A DNA stretch of 64,000 nt from Kiloniella laminariae (GCF_027214005.1 NZ_JAPWGY010000001.1:124001-188000); one strand, 5' to 3'. Counted from the stretch's first letter, positions 23,500-33,279 are shown. The notes: generated from the sequence alone by a model not told the origin. Program-made: numbers and translations.

Positions 23500-25284
23500 A
23501 TGTCAGAAAAACGGGCGCCAAGGTTGCCACTCATTCATCAAGTTCGTCTTTTTGTTCGGAATGAGCAGGTTGTGCTTTCCGTGCTGGCGATTGTGATTGG
23601 TGCTGCTGCCGGGCTGGCTGCAGTTGGTTTTCGTCATTTCATCGACATGGTCCAGTTATTTTTTTACGGTTTCTCCGGCCCGAATGTTAGTGAAGGTCTC
23701 ATGGATCTGCCCTGGTGGCACATCGTTCTTGTGCCCGTAATTGGCGGCGGTATTGTTGGGGTTTTTATCCGTTATTTTCTGCCTGATGGGAAACCACAGG
23801 GTGTTCAGCATGTCATTGAAGGCGTTGCTCTCAAGGGCGGGCGGATGTCTTTCAGAACCGGCATCCGGGCAGCAGTCGCATCAGCTTTTTCAATTGGTGT
23901 TGGGGCGTCTGTAGGCCGTGAGGGACCGGTGGTGCATCTCGGTGCCAGCCTTGGTTCCTGGATCTCAAAGCGGCTTTCTCTGGGATATATTCTGTCGCGC
24001 ACCCTGTTGGGCTGTGGGGTTGCCGCTGCTGTGGCCAGTTCTTTCAATGCGCCGATTGCCGGTGTTTTTTTTGCGCTTGAGGTCGTGGTCGGGCATTATG
24101 CGTTGTCTGCCTTTGCCCCGATTGTAATCGCATCGGTTGTCGGTACGATCATCAGCCGGATTTATTACGGTGATTTTCCTGCTTTTATTCTGCCCAAGGC
24201 CATGGCACTGGGGTCATTCTGGGAATTCCCAGCCTTTGCCCTGCTGGGTGTTGTGTCAGCCATTGCCGCTATTGCCTTTATGCGGTCGGTGATCTTTGCA
24301 GAAGACAAGATCGGTCAGCTGAAATTGCCTTTCTGGCTTCAGCCGATGGCGGGGGGGCTGGTACTCGGGCTGATGGCACTGGTTTTCCCCCAGATTATCG
24401 GGGTTGGTTATGAAGCAACAGATGCCGCAATTTCAGAGCTTTATCCGCTTTGGCTGTTACTGGCACTGATTGTTGTCAAGACGGCAGCGACGGCGATTTC
24501 ATTCGGCAGCGGTTTTTCCGGCGGCGTCTTCTCGCCGTCCCTGTTTATCGGGGCGATGGTTGGCGGAGCTTACGGTATTATCGCGACCAGTTTTTTCCCG
24601 GAACTGTCATCGGGTTATGGGGCCTATACCCTCATTGGTATGGGGGCTGTGGCCGGGGCCGTTCTTGGTGCGCCGATTTCAACCATTCTGATGATCTTTG
24701 AGCTGACCAATGACTATGCTTTGACCATTGCTGTGATGATTGCGACTTCCTTGGCCACGGTGATTACGCAACAGGTCCACGGACGTTCCTTTTTTATGTG
24801 GCAGCTGGAAAGACGGGGAATTGAAATCAGGGGGGGGCGGGAAGCCAGCCTGATGCGCGGCGTGACGGTTGCCGACATGGTGCAGCAGGATATTACAACG
24901 ATTGCACCCGATGCGGCTCTTTCCATGGTTCGACAGGAGCTCCGACGGACCAAGCTGGGGCAGGTGTTTGTTGTCGATGAGAAAGGGAGCCTGAAGGGAA
25001 GTATCTCTTTTATTGAACTGGCGGAAGGGCTGGAGCAACAGGAAGAGAGCGGTGAAGCCGCCACAGCATTGGGTATCGCCCGCCGCAAGCCCGTATTTCT
25101 TGTTGAGAACGCTAACCTTGAACAGGCGTTGCAGCTTCATGGAGCGAGCGGAGAGGTATATGTTCCTGTCGTGAACAACGCGGAGGACTGTGTGTTGAAG
25201 GGTGTCCTGCATGAACACGATGTGGCGCTGGCCTACAAGAAGGCGCTGGAACAGGCGAGAGCAGAAGAACGCGGGGAATCCTGA
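23500..25284 (+). CDS. ClC-family chloride channel with CBS domains
   Basis: 594 residues: a ClC membrane domain (about 1-430) and a C-terminal CBS pair (about 455-590). The gating glutamate is Glu141 in GREGPVVHLGAS, and GSGFSGGVFSPSLFIGAMVGG matches the helix-N region. The position of the proton glutamate of E. coli ClcA (Glu203) is Val195 (FALEVVVGHY), which points to passive chloride conduction rather than proton exchange. The Cl-binding loop reads GKPQGV rather than GSGIP. The CBS pair may sense adenine nucleotides. Single gene; a shared hairpin terminator lies between it and the convergent desuccinylase-like gene. Confidence 0.93.
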   Translation: MSEKRAPRLPLIHQVRLFVRNEQVVLSVLAIVIGAAAGLAAVGFRHFIDMVQLFFYGFSGPNVSEGLMDLPWWHIVLVPVIGGGIVGVFIRYFLPDGKPQGVQHVIEGVALKGGRMSFRTGIRAAVASAFSIGVGASVGREGPVVHLGASLGSWISKRLSLGYILSRTLLGCGVAAAVASSFNAPIAGVFFALEVVVGHYALSAFAPIVIASVVGTIISRIYYGDFPAFILPKAMALGSFWEFPAFALLGVVSAIAAIAFMRSVIFAEDKIGQLKLPFWLQPMAGGLVLGLMALVFPQIIGVGYEATDAAISELYPLWLLLALIVVKTAATAISFGSGFSGGVFSPSLFIGAMVGGAYGIIATSFFPELSSGYGAYTLIGMGAVAGAVLGAPISTILMIFELTNDYALTIAVMIATSLATVITQQVHGRSFFMWQLERRGIEIRGGREASLMRGVTVADMVQQDITTIAPDAALSMVRQELRRTKLGQVFVVDEKGSLKGSISFIELAEGLEQQEESGEAATALGIARRKPVFLVENANLEQALQLHGASGEVYVPVVNNAEDCVLKGVLHEHDVALAYKKALEQARAEERGES

Positions 25285-25325
25285 TAGAAGATCAGAAGCT
25301 GTAACGTGGCAGGAAGCTGTGAAGT

Positions 25326-25360
25326 ACAGGAGAGGATCATTTTAACAATCCCCTCCTGTT
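25326..25360. terminator. Hairpin between convergent clc and desuccinylase-like genes
   Basis: ACAGGAG/CTCCTGT with an inner GGAT/ATCC extension (one mismatch) around a short A/T loop at 25326-25359. It lies between two convergent stops. The T-run is weak on either side, so efficiency is uncertain. Confidence 0.65.
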
Positions 25361-25392
25361 ATCTAGGGCTTTCTTAGCAGAGTAGACCGAGT

Positions 25393-26526
25393 TTAATCCT
25401 CAAGCAGCAATCCGTCTTTTAGGGCAACGGTGCCAGCCACTTTGGCAACGACCATCCCGGGTTTGACAGCCTTGTGCTGCTTTGCTGTGAAAAAGATGCC
25501 ATCCGTCCCGGCGCAGATGGGGGTACGGGCTTCGGTGGGATCTTCGGCTGTGGGGTCGATCAGGGTGGCGATCTGCTGGCCTTTTTTCACAACTGAGCCA
25601 AGTTCCAGACAATAGGTAACAAAGCCGGCACCGGGAGAGGTGATGATTTCACAGGCATTGGTACCGGTGGCGTCACAAAGGGCTTTGGGGAGGGGAGGGG
25701 CGCTGCCTTCAACAAGTCCCCGGCGAACCAGGAAATTGAACAGGGCGGTCGCATCCTTGGCCCCGATTTCATCTGAAACATCTGGGCGTCCCCGCAGCTC
25801 CACAGTCATGGACATGGTCGCCTGTGGAATGGGATGGTCGGGGTAAAGACGTCCAAGTTCCGCCCAAGGCCGGGTGTAGACTTCGTCAAAGCTGTTGCCG
25901 CCAGAATTTTCTGCCATCATCACGGCATAGGAGCCAAAGTCGGCCGCGAAGTCCTGGCAATCAGGCCAGTTGAGGCTTGAAATGTAGAGATAAGGCAGGG
26001 AATCGTCATCGCAGTGCAGATCGAAAACAAAATCTGCTTTTGCAGCTTCGCCAACCAGAAGCTTCCGCAGGCTGTCAAACTCGCTTACCGGGACAACCTC
26101 GTTGATGGCTTCTTGCATCGCGGAACGAATGATGTCGACATTTTCCGCTGCGTCTTTGCCCAGACGACCCTGGAGCCGGTCTTTGGTCATTTCTGTCAGA
26201 TCGTACCAGCTGCGGTTAAAGTTCCCTTCTCCTCCAGTGTGCAAACGCCCCAGTAAAACGTCGCTGCTGAATTGATCAAGGCCAATTGGGTTGGCGTAAG
26301 GGACGACAACAATCTCGCCTTTGATCAGGCCTTTTTTGTCCGCGTCTTCCAGTTTTTGCAGAAGGTGGTGAGCTGCTGCCATGGCAGGAGTTTCGTCGGC
26401 ATGAAGCGCGGCCTGGATATAGGCTTTCTTGCCAGGAGTACCGGCTCCATAGCGGTGGAAAATAACGGTTCTCTGGGTTCCGGGGGCTTCAGAGATAAGC
26501 GGGTGGCGCTCTGTTTGGCGGGCCAT
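25393..26526 (-). CDS. Succinylglutamate desuccinylase/aspartoacylase-family metallohydrolase
   Basis: 377 residues from the ATG at 26526, which has AGGA six bases upstream. The zinc-binding HxxE appears in AALHADETPAM, and the third ligand in FDLHCDDDSLPYLY. VVVPYANPIGLDQ and GEGNFNRSWYDL match the M14-like deacylase group. The C-terminal part (GAGFVTYCLELGSVVKKGQQ to IFFTAKQHKAVKPGMVVAKV) is the beta-rich domain typical of the family. True substrates range from N-acyl amino acids to ectoine intermediates; nothing nearby decides. Monocistronic, divergent from the helicase gene. Confidence 0.88.
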   Translation of the reverse strand: MARQTERHPLISEAPGTQRTVIFHRYGAGTPGKKAYIQAALHADETPAMAAAHHLLQKLEDADKKGLIKGEIVVVPYANPIGLDQFSSDVLLGRLHTGGEGNFNRSWYDLTEMTKDRLQGRLGKDAAENVDIIRSAMQEAINEVVPVSEFDSLRKLLVGEAAKADFVFDLHCDDDSLPYLYISSLNWPDCQDFAADFGSYAVMMAENSGGNSFDEVYTRPWAELGRLYPDHPIPQATMSMTVELRGRPDVSDEIGAKDATALFNFLVRRGLVEGSAPPLPKALCDATGTNACEIITSPGAGFVTYCLELGSVVKKGQQIATLIDPTAEDPTEARTPICAGTDGIFFTAKQHKAVKPGMVVAKVAGTVALKDGLLLED

Positions 26527-26653
26527 CTTTTGTCCTGTCTGGATTCTGTCTTGAATGGGGCCGTAGCATACCTGCAGGAGCAAAGATCAATCAATAGACG
26601 CTCGTGCGTTAAAAGAGGGTGAGCTTGCGGGCGGCCTGCGCTATAAACCAGTC

Positions 26654-28942
26654 ATGATGGACGAATCGCAACATAACTCGATAGATAATTCTGCAGGGCT
26701 TGCGCCCTATATGGATGGTCTGAACACGGCTCAGCTTGAGGCCATTCAGGCGACTGATGGCCCTGTGCTGGTACTGGCTGGTGCAGGCACCGGGAAGACC
26801 CGTGTGCTGACAACGCGTCTGGCGCACATTCTGGCGACGGGGAAGGCTTTTCCCGGGCAGGTCCTGGCGGTGACCTTTACCAACAAGGCTGCGCAGGAAA
26901 TGAAAGAGCGCGTCGCCTCGATTCTGAACCTGCCAACAGTCGAGCGCTGGTGGTTAGGGACTTTCCACGCCGTTGCTGTTCGGATGTTAAGGGCGCATGC
27001 CGAAAAGGTCGGTCTTGGCAGTGATTTTGCCATCATTGATACGGATGATCAGCTTCGTTTGATCAAGGCGTTGCTGAAAGAGCAGAATCTCGATGATAAA
27101 AAATGGCCGCCCAAAGCGGTGCTTGGGGCAGTACAGCGCTGGAAAGATCGAGGGCAGGGACCCGATCAGGTTTCGACCAACGAGGCCCGGGAATTTGCCG
27201 GTGGCCGGATCCACAAGATCTATGCGAGCTACCAGCAGCGCCTGAAAGAGCTGAATGCCTGTGATTTTGGCGATCTGTTGTTACATACCCTGATGATCTT
27301 TCAGAAATACCCGGAGGTACTGGCCGATTACCATCGCCGTTTCCACTATATTCTGGTCGATGAGTATCAGGATACCAACGTGGCGCAGTATCTCTGGCTA
27401 CGTTTGCTGGCACAGGGCCATCAGAATGTCTGTTGTGTCGGGGATGACGACCAGTCCATTTATGGTTGGCGCGGGGCCGAGGTCGGCAACATCCTGCGTT
27501 TTGAAAAAGACTTTCCCGGGGCCAAAGTTGTTCGACTAGAGCGCAACTATCGTTCCACCGGACGAATTCTGGCGGCGGCTTCCTCTGTCATCAGTCACAA
27601 CGAAGGCCGTTTGGGCAAGACGCTCTGGACAGACGACGAAGAGGGGGAGCCAATCCGGGTTCGCGGCCTGTGGGATGGGGAAGCAGAAGCCCGTTTCATT
27701 GGCGAAGAGGTCGAGAATTATCAACGGCAGGGCAAATCCCTGGATAGCATGGCCATTCTGGTGCGTGCCGGTGCCCAGACCCGTGAGTTCGAGGAGCGGT
27801 TTCTGACGCTGGGTATCCCCTATCGTGTTATCGGTGGGGCACGTTTCTACGAGCGGCTGGAAATTCGGGATGCGCTGGGATATTTGCGTCTGGTTAATTC
27901 TCCCGATGACAGTCTGGCGTTTGAGCGAATCATTAACACTCCCAAGCGCGGGCTTGGCCCGGCTGCGGTGAGTGTTGTCCATACGCTGGCACGAGAGATG
28001 AACTGTTCGCTGTTCAATGCCGCGTCTGAGATTGTGGAAACCGATGAATTGCGCCCCGCTGCCCGCAAGGCCATGGCCGGATTTGTCACACAGATGCAAC
28101 GCTGGCATGGCCTTAAGGCCGATATGTCGCCACCGGAGTTGGCGGATCTGGTGCTGGAAGAGAGCGGATACCTGGAGTTCTGGCAGAATGACAAGTCTGT
28201 TGAAGCCAAGGGACGCGTCGAGAACCTGCGCGAGCTTGTCAACGCGCTGGGTGAATTCGAGAGCCTTGCCAGCTTCCTTGAACATGTCAGTCTTGTGATG
28301 GATACAAACCGGCAGCAGGGGCAGGAAATGGTGTCGATTATGACCTTGCACGGCGCCAAGGGACTGGAGTTTGACACGGTATTCTTGCCAGGCTGGGAAG
28401 AAGGTCTGTTCCCCAATCAGCGGGCTATGGACGAGCAGGGATTAAAGGGGCTTGAGGAAGAACGCCGTCTGGCATATGTCGGTTTGACCCGGGCAAGGCA
28501 GAGGGCTGTGATTTCCTTTGCGGCCAATCGCCGGATGCATGGCTCCTGGGCGTCGGCCATTCCCTCGCGGTTTGTTGACGAGTTGCCGCCCGAGCATGTC
28601 GAACGCGAAAGTGACCGGGGGATCTATTCAGCCCCGCTTGAACCATCCTATGGCGGTTTCGGCAGTGGGCGTTGGCAGGATACCGATCGGGCCTTGAGTC
28701 CAGGAATGCAGCGGGCTCGCGACTACCAGAGCGGAGAATCCCAACTGGTTCGCAAGGCTGCGCAAAAAATATCTGAAGGCAAAAGCGGCTTTAGCAGAGG
28801 TGAAAAGGTTTTCCATCAGAAGTTTGGCTATGGATTGGTCACCTCTGTAGAAGGCGAGCGTCTGACAATTTCATTTGATAAGGCGGGCACGAAAAAAGTG
28901 CTGAGCAACTTTGTTGTCCCCGCATCACAGGCAGGAATGTAA
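26654..28942 (+). CDS. uvrD: UvrD/PcrA-type superfamily 1 DNA helicase
   Basis: A 762-residue 3'-5' helicase. Walker A is GAGTGKTRVL, followed by TFTNKAAQEMKERV (Ia), VDEYQDTNVAQY (II), GDDDQSIYGWRGAE (III), RNYRST (IV), SIMTLHGAKGLEFD (V) and YVGLTRARQRAVIS (VI). The last 45 residues (GEKVFHQKFGYGLVTSVEGE) are the Tudor-like domain that contacts RNA polymerase in PcrA/UvrD. Roles are nucleotide excision and mismatch repair and clearing stalled polymerase. The start is the first of two ATGs at 26654. It overlaps prmA by one base, so the two are coupled. Confidence 0.96.
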   Translation: MMDESQHNSIDNSAGLAPYMDGLNTAQLEAIQATDGPVLVLAGAGTGKTRVLTTRLAHILATGKAFPGQVLAVTFTNKAAQEMKERVASILNLPTVERWWLGTFHAVAVRMLRAHAEKVGLGSDFAIIDTDDQLRLIKALLKEQNLDDKKWPPKAVLGAVQRWKDRGQGPDQVSTNEAREFAGGRIHKIYASYQQRLKELNACDFGDLLLHTLMIFQKYPEVLADYHRRFHYILVDEYQDTNVAQYLWLRLLAQGHQNVCCVGDDDQSIYGWRGAEVGNILRFEKDFPGAKVVRLERNYRSTGRILAAASSVISHNEGRLGKTLWTDDEEGEPIRVRGLWDGEAEARFIGEEVENYQRQGKSLDSMAILVRAGAQTREFEERFLTLGIPYRVIGGARFYERLEIRDALGYLRLVNSPDDSLAFERIINTPKRGLGPAAVSVVHTLAREMNCSLFNAASEIVETDELRPAARKAMAGFVTQMQRWHGLKADMSPPELADLVLEESGYLEFWQNDKSVEAKGRVENLRELVNALGEFESLASFLEHVSLVMDTNRQQGQEMVSIMTLHGAKGLEFDTVFLPGWEEGLFPNQRAMDEQGLKGLEEERRLAYVGLTRARQRAVISFAANRRMHGSWASAIPSRFVDELPPEHVERESDRGIYSAPLEPSYGGFGSGRWQDTDRALSPGMQRARDYQSGESQLVRKAAQKISEGKSGFSRGEKVFHQKFGYGLVTSVEGERLTISFDKAGTKKVLSNFVVPASQAGM

Positions 28943-29820
28943 TGAGCGAAAACAACAGCGCCGTCTGGTGCATTTCCTTTGATGTGCCCGAGGCTCATCT
29001 GGCGATCTATGAACTGGCCCTTGAGCCTTTGGAAGGGGCAATTGTCGTGACCAATCCGGATGCGGCAGGGATGATTTCGGCCAAGGTCTATGTCGATGGC
29101 AAACCATCACAGGATCAGGTCGAGAAACTCTTGTCTGATACGGCTGATGTCATGGGTGGCAAAATGCCTGGAGTTTTGATTGAACAGCTTCCGGATATCG
29201 ATTGGGTTGCGGAAAGCCAGAAAGCTCTGCCACCAATCGTCGCCGGAAAGTTTTTTGTGCACGGTTCGCATATCACCCAGGCTCCCCCGGAAGGATCTGT
29301 GCCTTTGCTGATCGAAGCCAATGTGGCCTTTGGTACCGGACAGCATGATACGACCAAGGGCTGTCTGATTGCGCTGACGGATCTGGCCGAAGATCGTAAA
29401 GTCAGCTCAGCACTGGATATGGGATGTGGGTCTGGGATCCTGGCGATGGGGATCAAAATCCTCTGGGATTGCCCGGTGTTGGCAATCGATATTGATACGG
29501 ATTCAGTTCGTGTCGCGCTTGAAAATGCAGCCTTGAACAAAGTATCCGGCATTACGGGGATTTGTGGAGATGGTTACGCCACGGCCGAGGTGTCCGAGCA
29601 GACGCCCTTTGATCTGATCGTTGCCAACATTCTGGCAGAACCACTTTGCCAGATGGCGCCAGATCTGGTGAGAAACCTTGCACCTGAAGGTGTTGCGGTC
29701 CTTTCCGGATTGTTGATTACCCAGCAGGATCAGGTCGTGAAGGCACATGAAGCACAGGGGTTGAAGGTTATTCGCGAACTCCATCTGGGGGAGTGGGCAA
29801 CACTGGTTCTGTCTCGGTAA
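28942..29820 (+). CDS. prmA: Ribosomal protein L11 methyltransferase
   Basis: 292 residues. A short N-terminal L11-binding domain (about 1-95) is followed by an S-adenosylmethionine methyltransferase domain with FGTGQHDTTKGCL, motif I LDMGCGSGILAMG, and motif IV FDLIVANILAEPL, all diagnostic of PrmA, which trimethylates several amino groups of L11. The ATG at 28942 overlaps the helicase stop as TAATG. The uvrD-prmA order recurs in related alphaproteobacteria. Confidence 0.95.
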   Translation: MSENNSAVWCISFDVPEAHLAIYELALEPLEGAIVVTNPDAAGMISAKVYVDGKPSQDQVEKLLSDTADVMGGKMPGVLIEQLPDIDWVAESQKALPPIVAGKFFVHGSHITQAPPEGSVPLLIEANVAFGTGQHDTTKGCLIALTDLAEDRKVSSALDMGCGSGILAMGIKILWDCPVLAIDIDTDSVRVALENAALNKVSGITGICGDGYATAEVSEQTPFDLIVANILAEPLCQMAPDLVRNLAPEGVAVLSGLLITQQDQVVKAHEAQGLKVIRELHLGEWATLVLSR

Positions 29821-29878
29821 CAGAACTCTTTATCTGTCTTTACTGACGGTTAGGATTCTGGGGGTATGCTGTTGTAGC

Positions 29879-30688
29879 ATGATTTCACTAACCTGCCTGC
29901 CCCTGAGATTGCTTCGCCCTGTAAAGGGGGATTTGATCAGTGCTATCGCGCTGGTCATCCTCCTTGTCAGCCCGTTTCCGACTTCGGCACAGGATCTGGG
30001 TGAAGTCGAGTTGCTGGGAAAGCAGATCCCTGTGTATCTGGATGACCCGGAAGCCAGTGTTTTTGGCAAGGTCGTTTCCTCTATCCGTCAGGAAAGCCAG
30101 CTTGATCTGGCCCTTTCGATTCTTCCACCGCAGAGGGCATCAAAGCTTTTTGCATCGGGCAAGGGGGATATCCTTATTCCCTATCCACTGAATCAGAAAA
30201 ATGTGAAGACACCCGGGCAAGAATTGGGAGGCGCGTTTGTTGCCTCAAAATCACTGGCCATGATCAACCGTCATGTTCTGACCTTGTCGAACAAAAATAC
30301 TGTGTCTTCACCAGAAGACATGAAGGGCATGAAAGTCGGGATTTCTTTGGGGTATGCCTATGGGAATCTTGAGGAGATTGACGGCATCAGGTTGATTAGC
30401 GCGACCAACCAGACTTCCCTGGTCAAGATGCTCTATTCAGAAAGAGTAGACGCGATAGTCTCTTTTCCTTTTGAAGCGCAAATAATCGCGCGGAATCTGG
30501 CGCTTGGTCCTATGCCCTGGTTTGATCCAGATTATGTTCTCTCAAGATCCAGCATCGTTATGCTGTTTCGGGATACGGCAAGAGGAATAATATTGCAGAG
30601 TAGAATCAATGGGGCGCTTGAGAAATTGAGGCAAAGAGGCGACCTTGAGATGATTGCAGAGGCCTTCGAAGCCGAACAGAAAAAGTAA
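29879..30688 (+). CDS. Periplasmic substrate-binding protein (type 2)
   Basis: 269 residues with a hydrophobic leader (LISAIALVILLVSPFPTSAQ). The mature protein reads as a small type-2 periplasmic binding domain (SBP_bac_3-like): SQLDLALSILPPQRASKLFA, the KGMKVGISLGYAYGNLEEID strand-helix and ERVDAIVSFPFEAQIIARNL. No transporter genes are adjacent, so it may be an orphan binding protein or a sensor input. The ligand is unknown; an amino-acid-like compound is typical of the family. It ends before a strong bidirectional terminator. Confidence 0.8.
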   Translation: MISLTCLPLRLLRPVKGDLISAIALVILLVSPFPTSAQDLGEVELLGKQIPVYLDDPEASVFGKVVSSIRQESQLDLALSILPPQRASKLFASGKGDILIPYPLNQKNVKTPGQELGGAFVASKSLAMINRHVLTLSNKNTVSSPEDMKGMKVGISLGYAYGNLEEIDGIRLISATNQTSLVKMLYSERVDAIVSFPFEAQIIARNLALGPMPWFDPDYVLSRSSIVMLFRDTARGIILQSRINGALEKLRQRGDLEMIAEAFEAEQKK

Positions 30689-30730
30689 AAAACGATCAAT
30701 CAATATCTGCGGGTTCTTTAATCAGAATAA

Positions 30731-30764
30731 AAAACGCGACGGAGAAAAAACTCCGTCGCGTTTT
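30731..30764. terminator. Bidirectional terminator between SBP and DUF1127 genes
   Basis: AAAACGCGACGGAG and CTCCGTCGCGTTTT form a perfect 14-bp stem around AAAAAA. A- and T-runs at the base let it work on both strands of two convergent genes. Confidence 0.95.
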
Positions 30765-30793
30765 GCCAATGCAGTCGCGGGCATAAGGGGGGA

Positions 30794-31186
30794 TTATGCT
30801 GCGCGAGCTGCCTTGTTCAGGTTTTCGGCTTTCTTGTTGTCTTTCGTTGAAACGAAATCTGAAGAAGAAAGGAAAGCAAAACCAGGCTTGAAAGACTTCG
30901 CCTCTTTTTCAACTGCTTCTGCATAGAGGCTGTTGACAGTTGCTTCGATGTTGCCACGGCTCAGACCGATATCGTTCAGTTCACGGTCATTCAGGTCCCA
31001 GAGCTGGCGCACAGTTGCGCGGCGTTCCATGTAGCTTTTAAAGCTCTTTACGATACCGGAAACTGCTGCATAGATGCGGTAAGCTTTGGTGTAACGGTGT
31101 GGTGCAACAGTTACCAGAACTGGTGCGTTTGCGATTTCCGTGCGTGCTGTGGTGGCCGCGGAAAAACCGAGTGTTGAATTTTTCAT
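30794..31186 (-). CDS. DUF1127 (YjiS-like) small protein with long N-terminal extension
   Basis: 130 residues. The DUF1127 motif RRATVRQLWDLNDRELNDIGLSRGNI sits at about residues 56-82. Most DUF1127 proteins are under 75 residues; here about 50 residues precede the motif and about 45 follow it. In alphaproteobacteria some DUF1127 proteins bind RNA or affect phosphate, carbon or sRNA metabolism. The ATG at 31186 is preceded by TAGGAGTCAG, a strong ribosome-binding site. Single-gene unit between a shared terminator and a 275-bp promoter region. Confidence 0.85.
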   Translation of the reverse strand: MKNSTLGFSAATTARTEIANAPVLVTVAPHRYTKAYRIYAAVSGIVKSFKSYMERRATVRQLWDLNDRELNDIGLSRGNIEATVNSLYAEAVEKEAKSFKPGFAFLSSSDFVSTKDNKKAENLNKAARAA

Positions 31187-31461
31187 CGATCTGACTCCTA
31201 AATTTGATTTCGCGGCCCGGCTAAGTGTAAGATCACTCAGGTGTTAAACACTCGCCGCCGTGTTGTTGACATCATATCTAGCTCATTTTGTTGTTTTCGC
31301 TAGCGGTGATTCTGCACTTCAGCCATGCATTTTGTGAATATTTGTGAATAAGTATTTGATATTGTTTTTTATTTAGCCATGTCAAAGCTTGTGTTGCCCC
31401 CAGCTGAAAGCTCGGATAATCTTCGAAAAACAACATTGTATATTGTATAAAGGAACTCAAA

Positions 31462-33279
31462 ATGCCCAAAGCGACGAACAGTGATCACGCTGTCCGGCTT
31501 ACAAGCTTACGCGCGCAGCTATCAGAAGCAGGTTTTGACGGCTTTATCGTGCCGCGTACAGATGAACACCAAGGCGAGTATGTTCCTTCCCAGGCGCAGC
31601 GCTTGCGTTGGTTGAGCGGCTTTTCCGGATCGGCAGGCCTGGGCGTCGTACTGGCAGAGCAGGCGGCAATCTTTGTTGACGGACGTTATACAATTCAGGT
31701 TCGGCAAGAGGTGGACGAAAGTCTTTTCACCTACAGGCATCTGATCGAAGAGCCTGCTTCCGAGTGGCTTGAACAGAAAGTGCAGCCGGGGATGAAGATT
31801 GCCTATGATCCCTGGTTGCAGAGTGAGGCCCAGGTCAAGTCCTTGCGTGAGGGAGTCGAAAAAGCGGGCGGAGAACTGGTTGCTGCGCTGGAGAATCCTC
31901 TGGATCAGGTCTGGTCTGACCAGCCGGCGCGTCCAAGCAGTAAATCGATGCCCTATGATATGGCTCATGCAGGTTGTAGCTCGAAAGAAAAGCGAGAAGA
32001 AATAAGCCGGAGCCTGAAGTCCAGTGGTGCAGATTGTGCTGTGCTCAGTCTTCCGGATTCCGTTGCGTGGCTGCTGAATGTTCGGGGAGAGGATGTGGCG
32101 CATACTCCACTGGTTCTCTCCTTTGCCGTTGTTCATGCTGATGGCGAGGTTCAGTGGTTCGTTGATAATGAAAAAATTACGAGCGAGACCCTTTCTGCAC
32201 TGGATAATATGGTAGAGATTGCAGAGCCGGGTGCTCTGGAGGGTCGTCTTGCGGCCTTTGCCAAGGCGGGTAAAAAGGTTCTGATCGACCCGGCTACCTG
32301 TCCTGAGCGGGTGGCGACTGTTCTGGAGCAGAACGGGGCAAAGCTGGTGCGAGCCATGGATCCCTGTCAGAGGCCGAAGGCCCGTAAAAACCCTGTCGAG
32401 CTTGACGGTCTTCGGGCCTCGCATATTCGTGACGGGGCGGCGATGGTGCGATTTCTGAAATGGGTGACAGAAACAGCCCTGACCCGGGCAGGAACAGATG
32501 ATCCTGTGACTGAAATGGAAGCGGCAAACAGGCTGTTGGAGTTCCGCAAGGAGGTGCCGCTGTTTCGGGACCTTTCCTTTGATACGATTTCAGGGGCGGG
32601 GCCAAACGGCGCGATCTGTCATTATAAGGTGACAGAGGAAAGCTCCTTGCCGTTAAACCGGGATGAGATCTTTCTGATCGATTCCGGAGGGCAGTTTCTG
32701 GACGGGACGACTGATATTACCCGGACGGTGATTATCGGTGCAGCCAATGATGAAATGAAAGACCGCTTCACCCGCGTGCTCAAGGGCCATATTGCCCTGG
32801 CAACAGCAAAATTCCCCAAAGGGACGAGCGGGATGCAACTGGATAGTATGGCCCGGAAACCTCTGTGGGACGCGGGGCTGGATTATGACCATGGTACAGG
32901 GCATGGCGTGGGCTGTTTCCTGGGGGTTCATGAGGGGCCGCAGCGTATAGGCAAGAACGTTTCTCCTGCGCCACTCGAGCCCGGCGTTTTCCTTTCCAAT
33001 GAACCTGGATACTACAAGGCCGGGGAATATGGGATCCGGATTGAAAACCTGATGATTGTCCGGGAGGCCGGGAAAATGGTCGGGGTGGAGATTCCGCTTT
33101 ACGACTTCGAGACCGTTACACTTTGTCCGATTGATCTGCGACTGGTTGATCGCACTATCATGACTGCGGAAGAGGTAACCTGGCTTAATGACTATCATGC
33201 CCGCGTTCGCAGAGAACTGACTCCCCTGTTGGATGATGAGCACAAAACCTGGTTGGAAGAGGTGACGCGTCCAGTTTAG
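31462..33279 (+). CDS. pepP: Xaa-Pro aminopeptidase (M24B, aminopeptidase P)
   Basis: 605 residues, matching the three-domain aminopeptidase P: two creatinase-like domains (about 1-310) and a C-terminal pita-bread M24 domain. Metal ligands are visible: two Asp in FLIDSGGQFLDGTTDITRTV, His in DYDHGTGHGVGCFLGVHEG, and two Glu in SNEPGYYKAGEYGIRIENL. It removes N-terminal residues before proline in the cytosol. AAAGGAACTC precedes the ATG. It is followed by a hairpin terminator. Confidence 0.95.
   Translation: MPKATNSDHAVRLTSLRAQLSEAGFDGFIVPRTDEHQGEYVPSQAQRLRWLSGFSGSAGLGVVLAEQAAIFVDGRYTIQVRQEVDESLFTYRHLIEEPASEWLEQKVQPGMKIAYDPWLQSEAQVKSLREGVEKAGGELVAALENPLDQVWSDQPARPSSKSMPYDMAHAGCSSKEKREEISRSLKSSGADCAVLSLPDSVAWLLNVRGEDVAHTPLVLSFAVVHADGEVQWFVDNEKITSETLSALDNMVEIAEPGALEGRLAAFAKAGKKVLIDPATCPERVATVLEQNGAKLVRAMDPCQRPKARKNPVELDGLRASHIRDGAAMVRFLKWVTETALTRAGTDDPVTEMEAANRLLEFRKEVPLFRDLSFDTISGAGPNGAICHYKVTEESSLPLNRDEIFLIDSGGQFLDGTTDITRTVIIGAANDEMKDRFTRVLKGHIALATAKFPKGTSGMQLDSMARKPLWDAGLDYDHGTGHGVGCFLGVHEGPQRIGKNVSPAPLEPGVFLSNEPGYYKAGEYGIRIENLMIVREAGKMVGVEIPLYDFETVTLCPIDLRLVDRTIMTAEEVTWLNDYHARVRRELTPLLDDEHKTWLEEVTRPV

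Noticed and set aside
31379-31450. A 23-codon frame just upstream of the aminopeptidase P gene, ending 11 bp before its start
   Set aside because: No ribosome-binding site and no regulatory-peptide pattern; probably chance in an A/T-rich leader.
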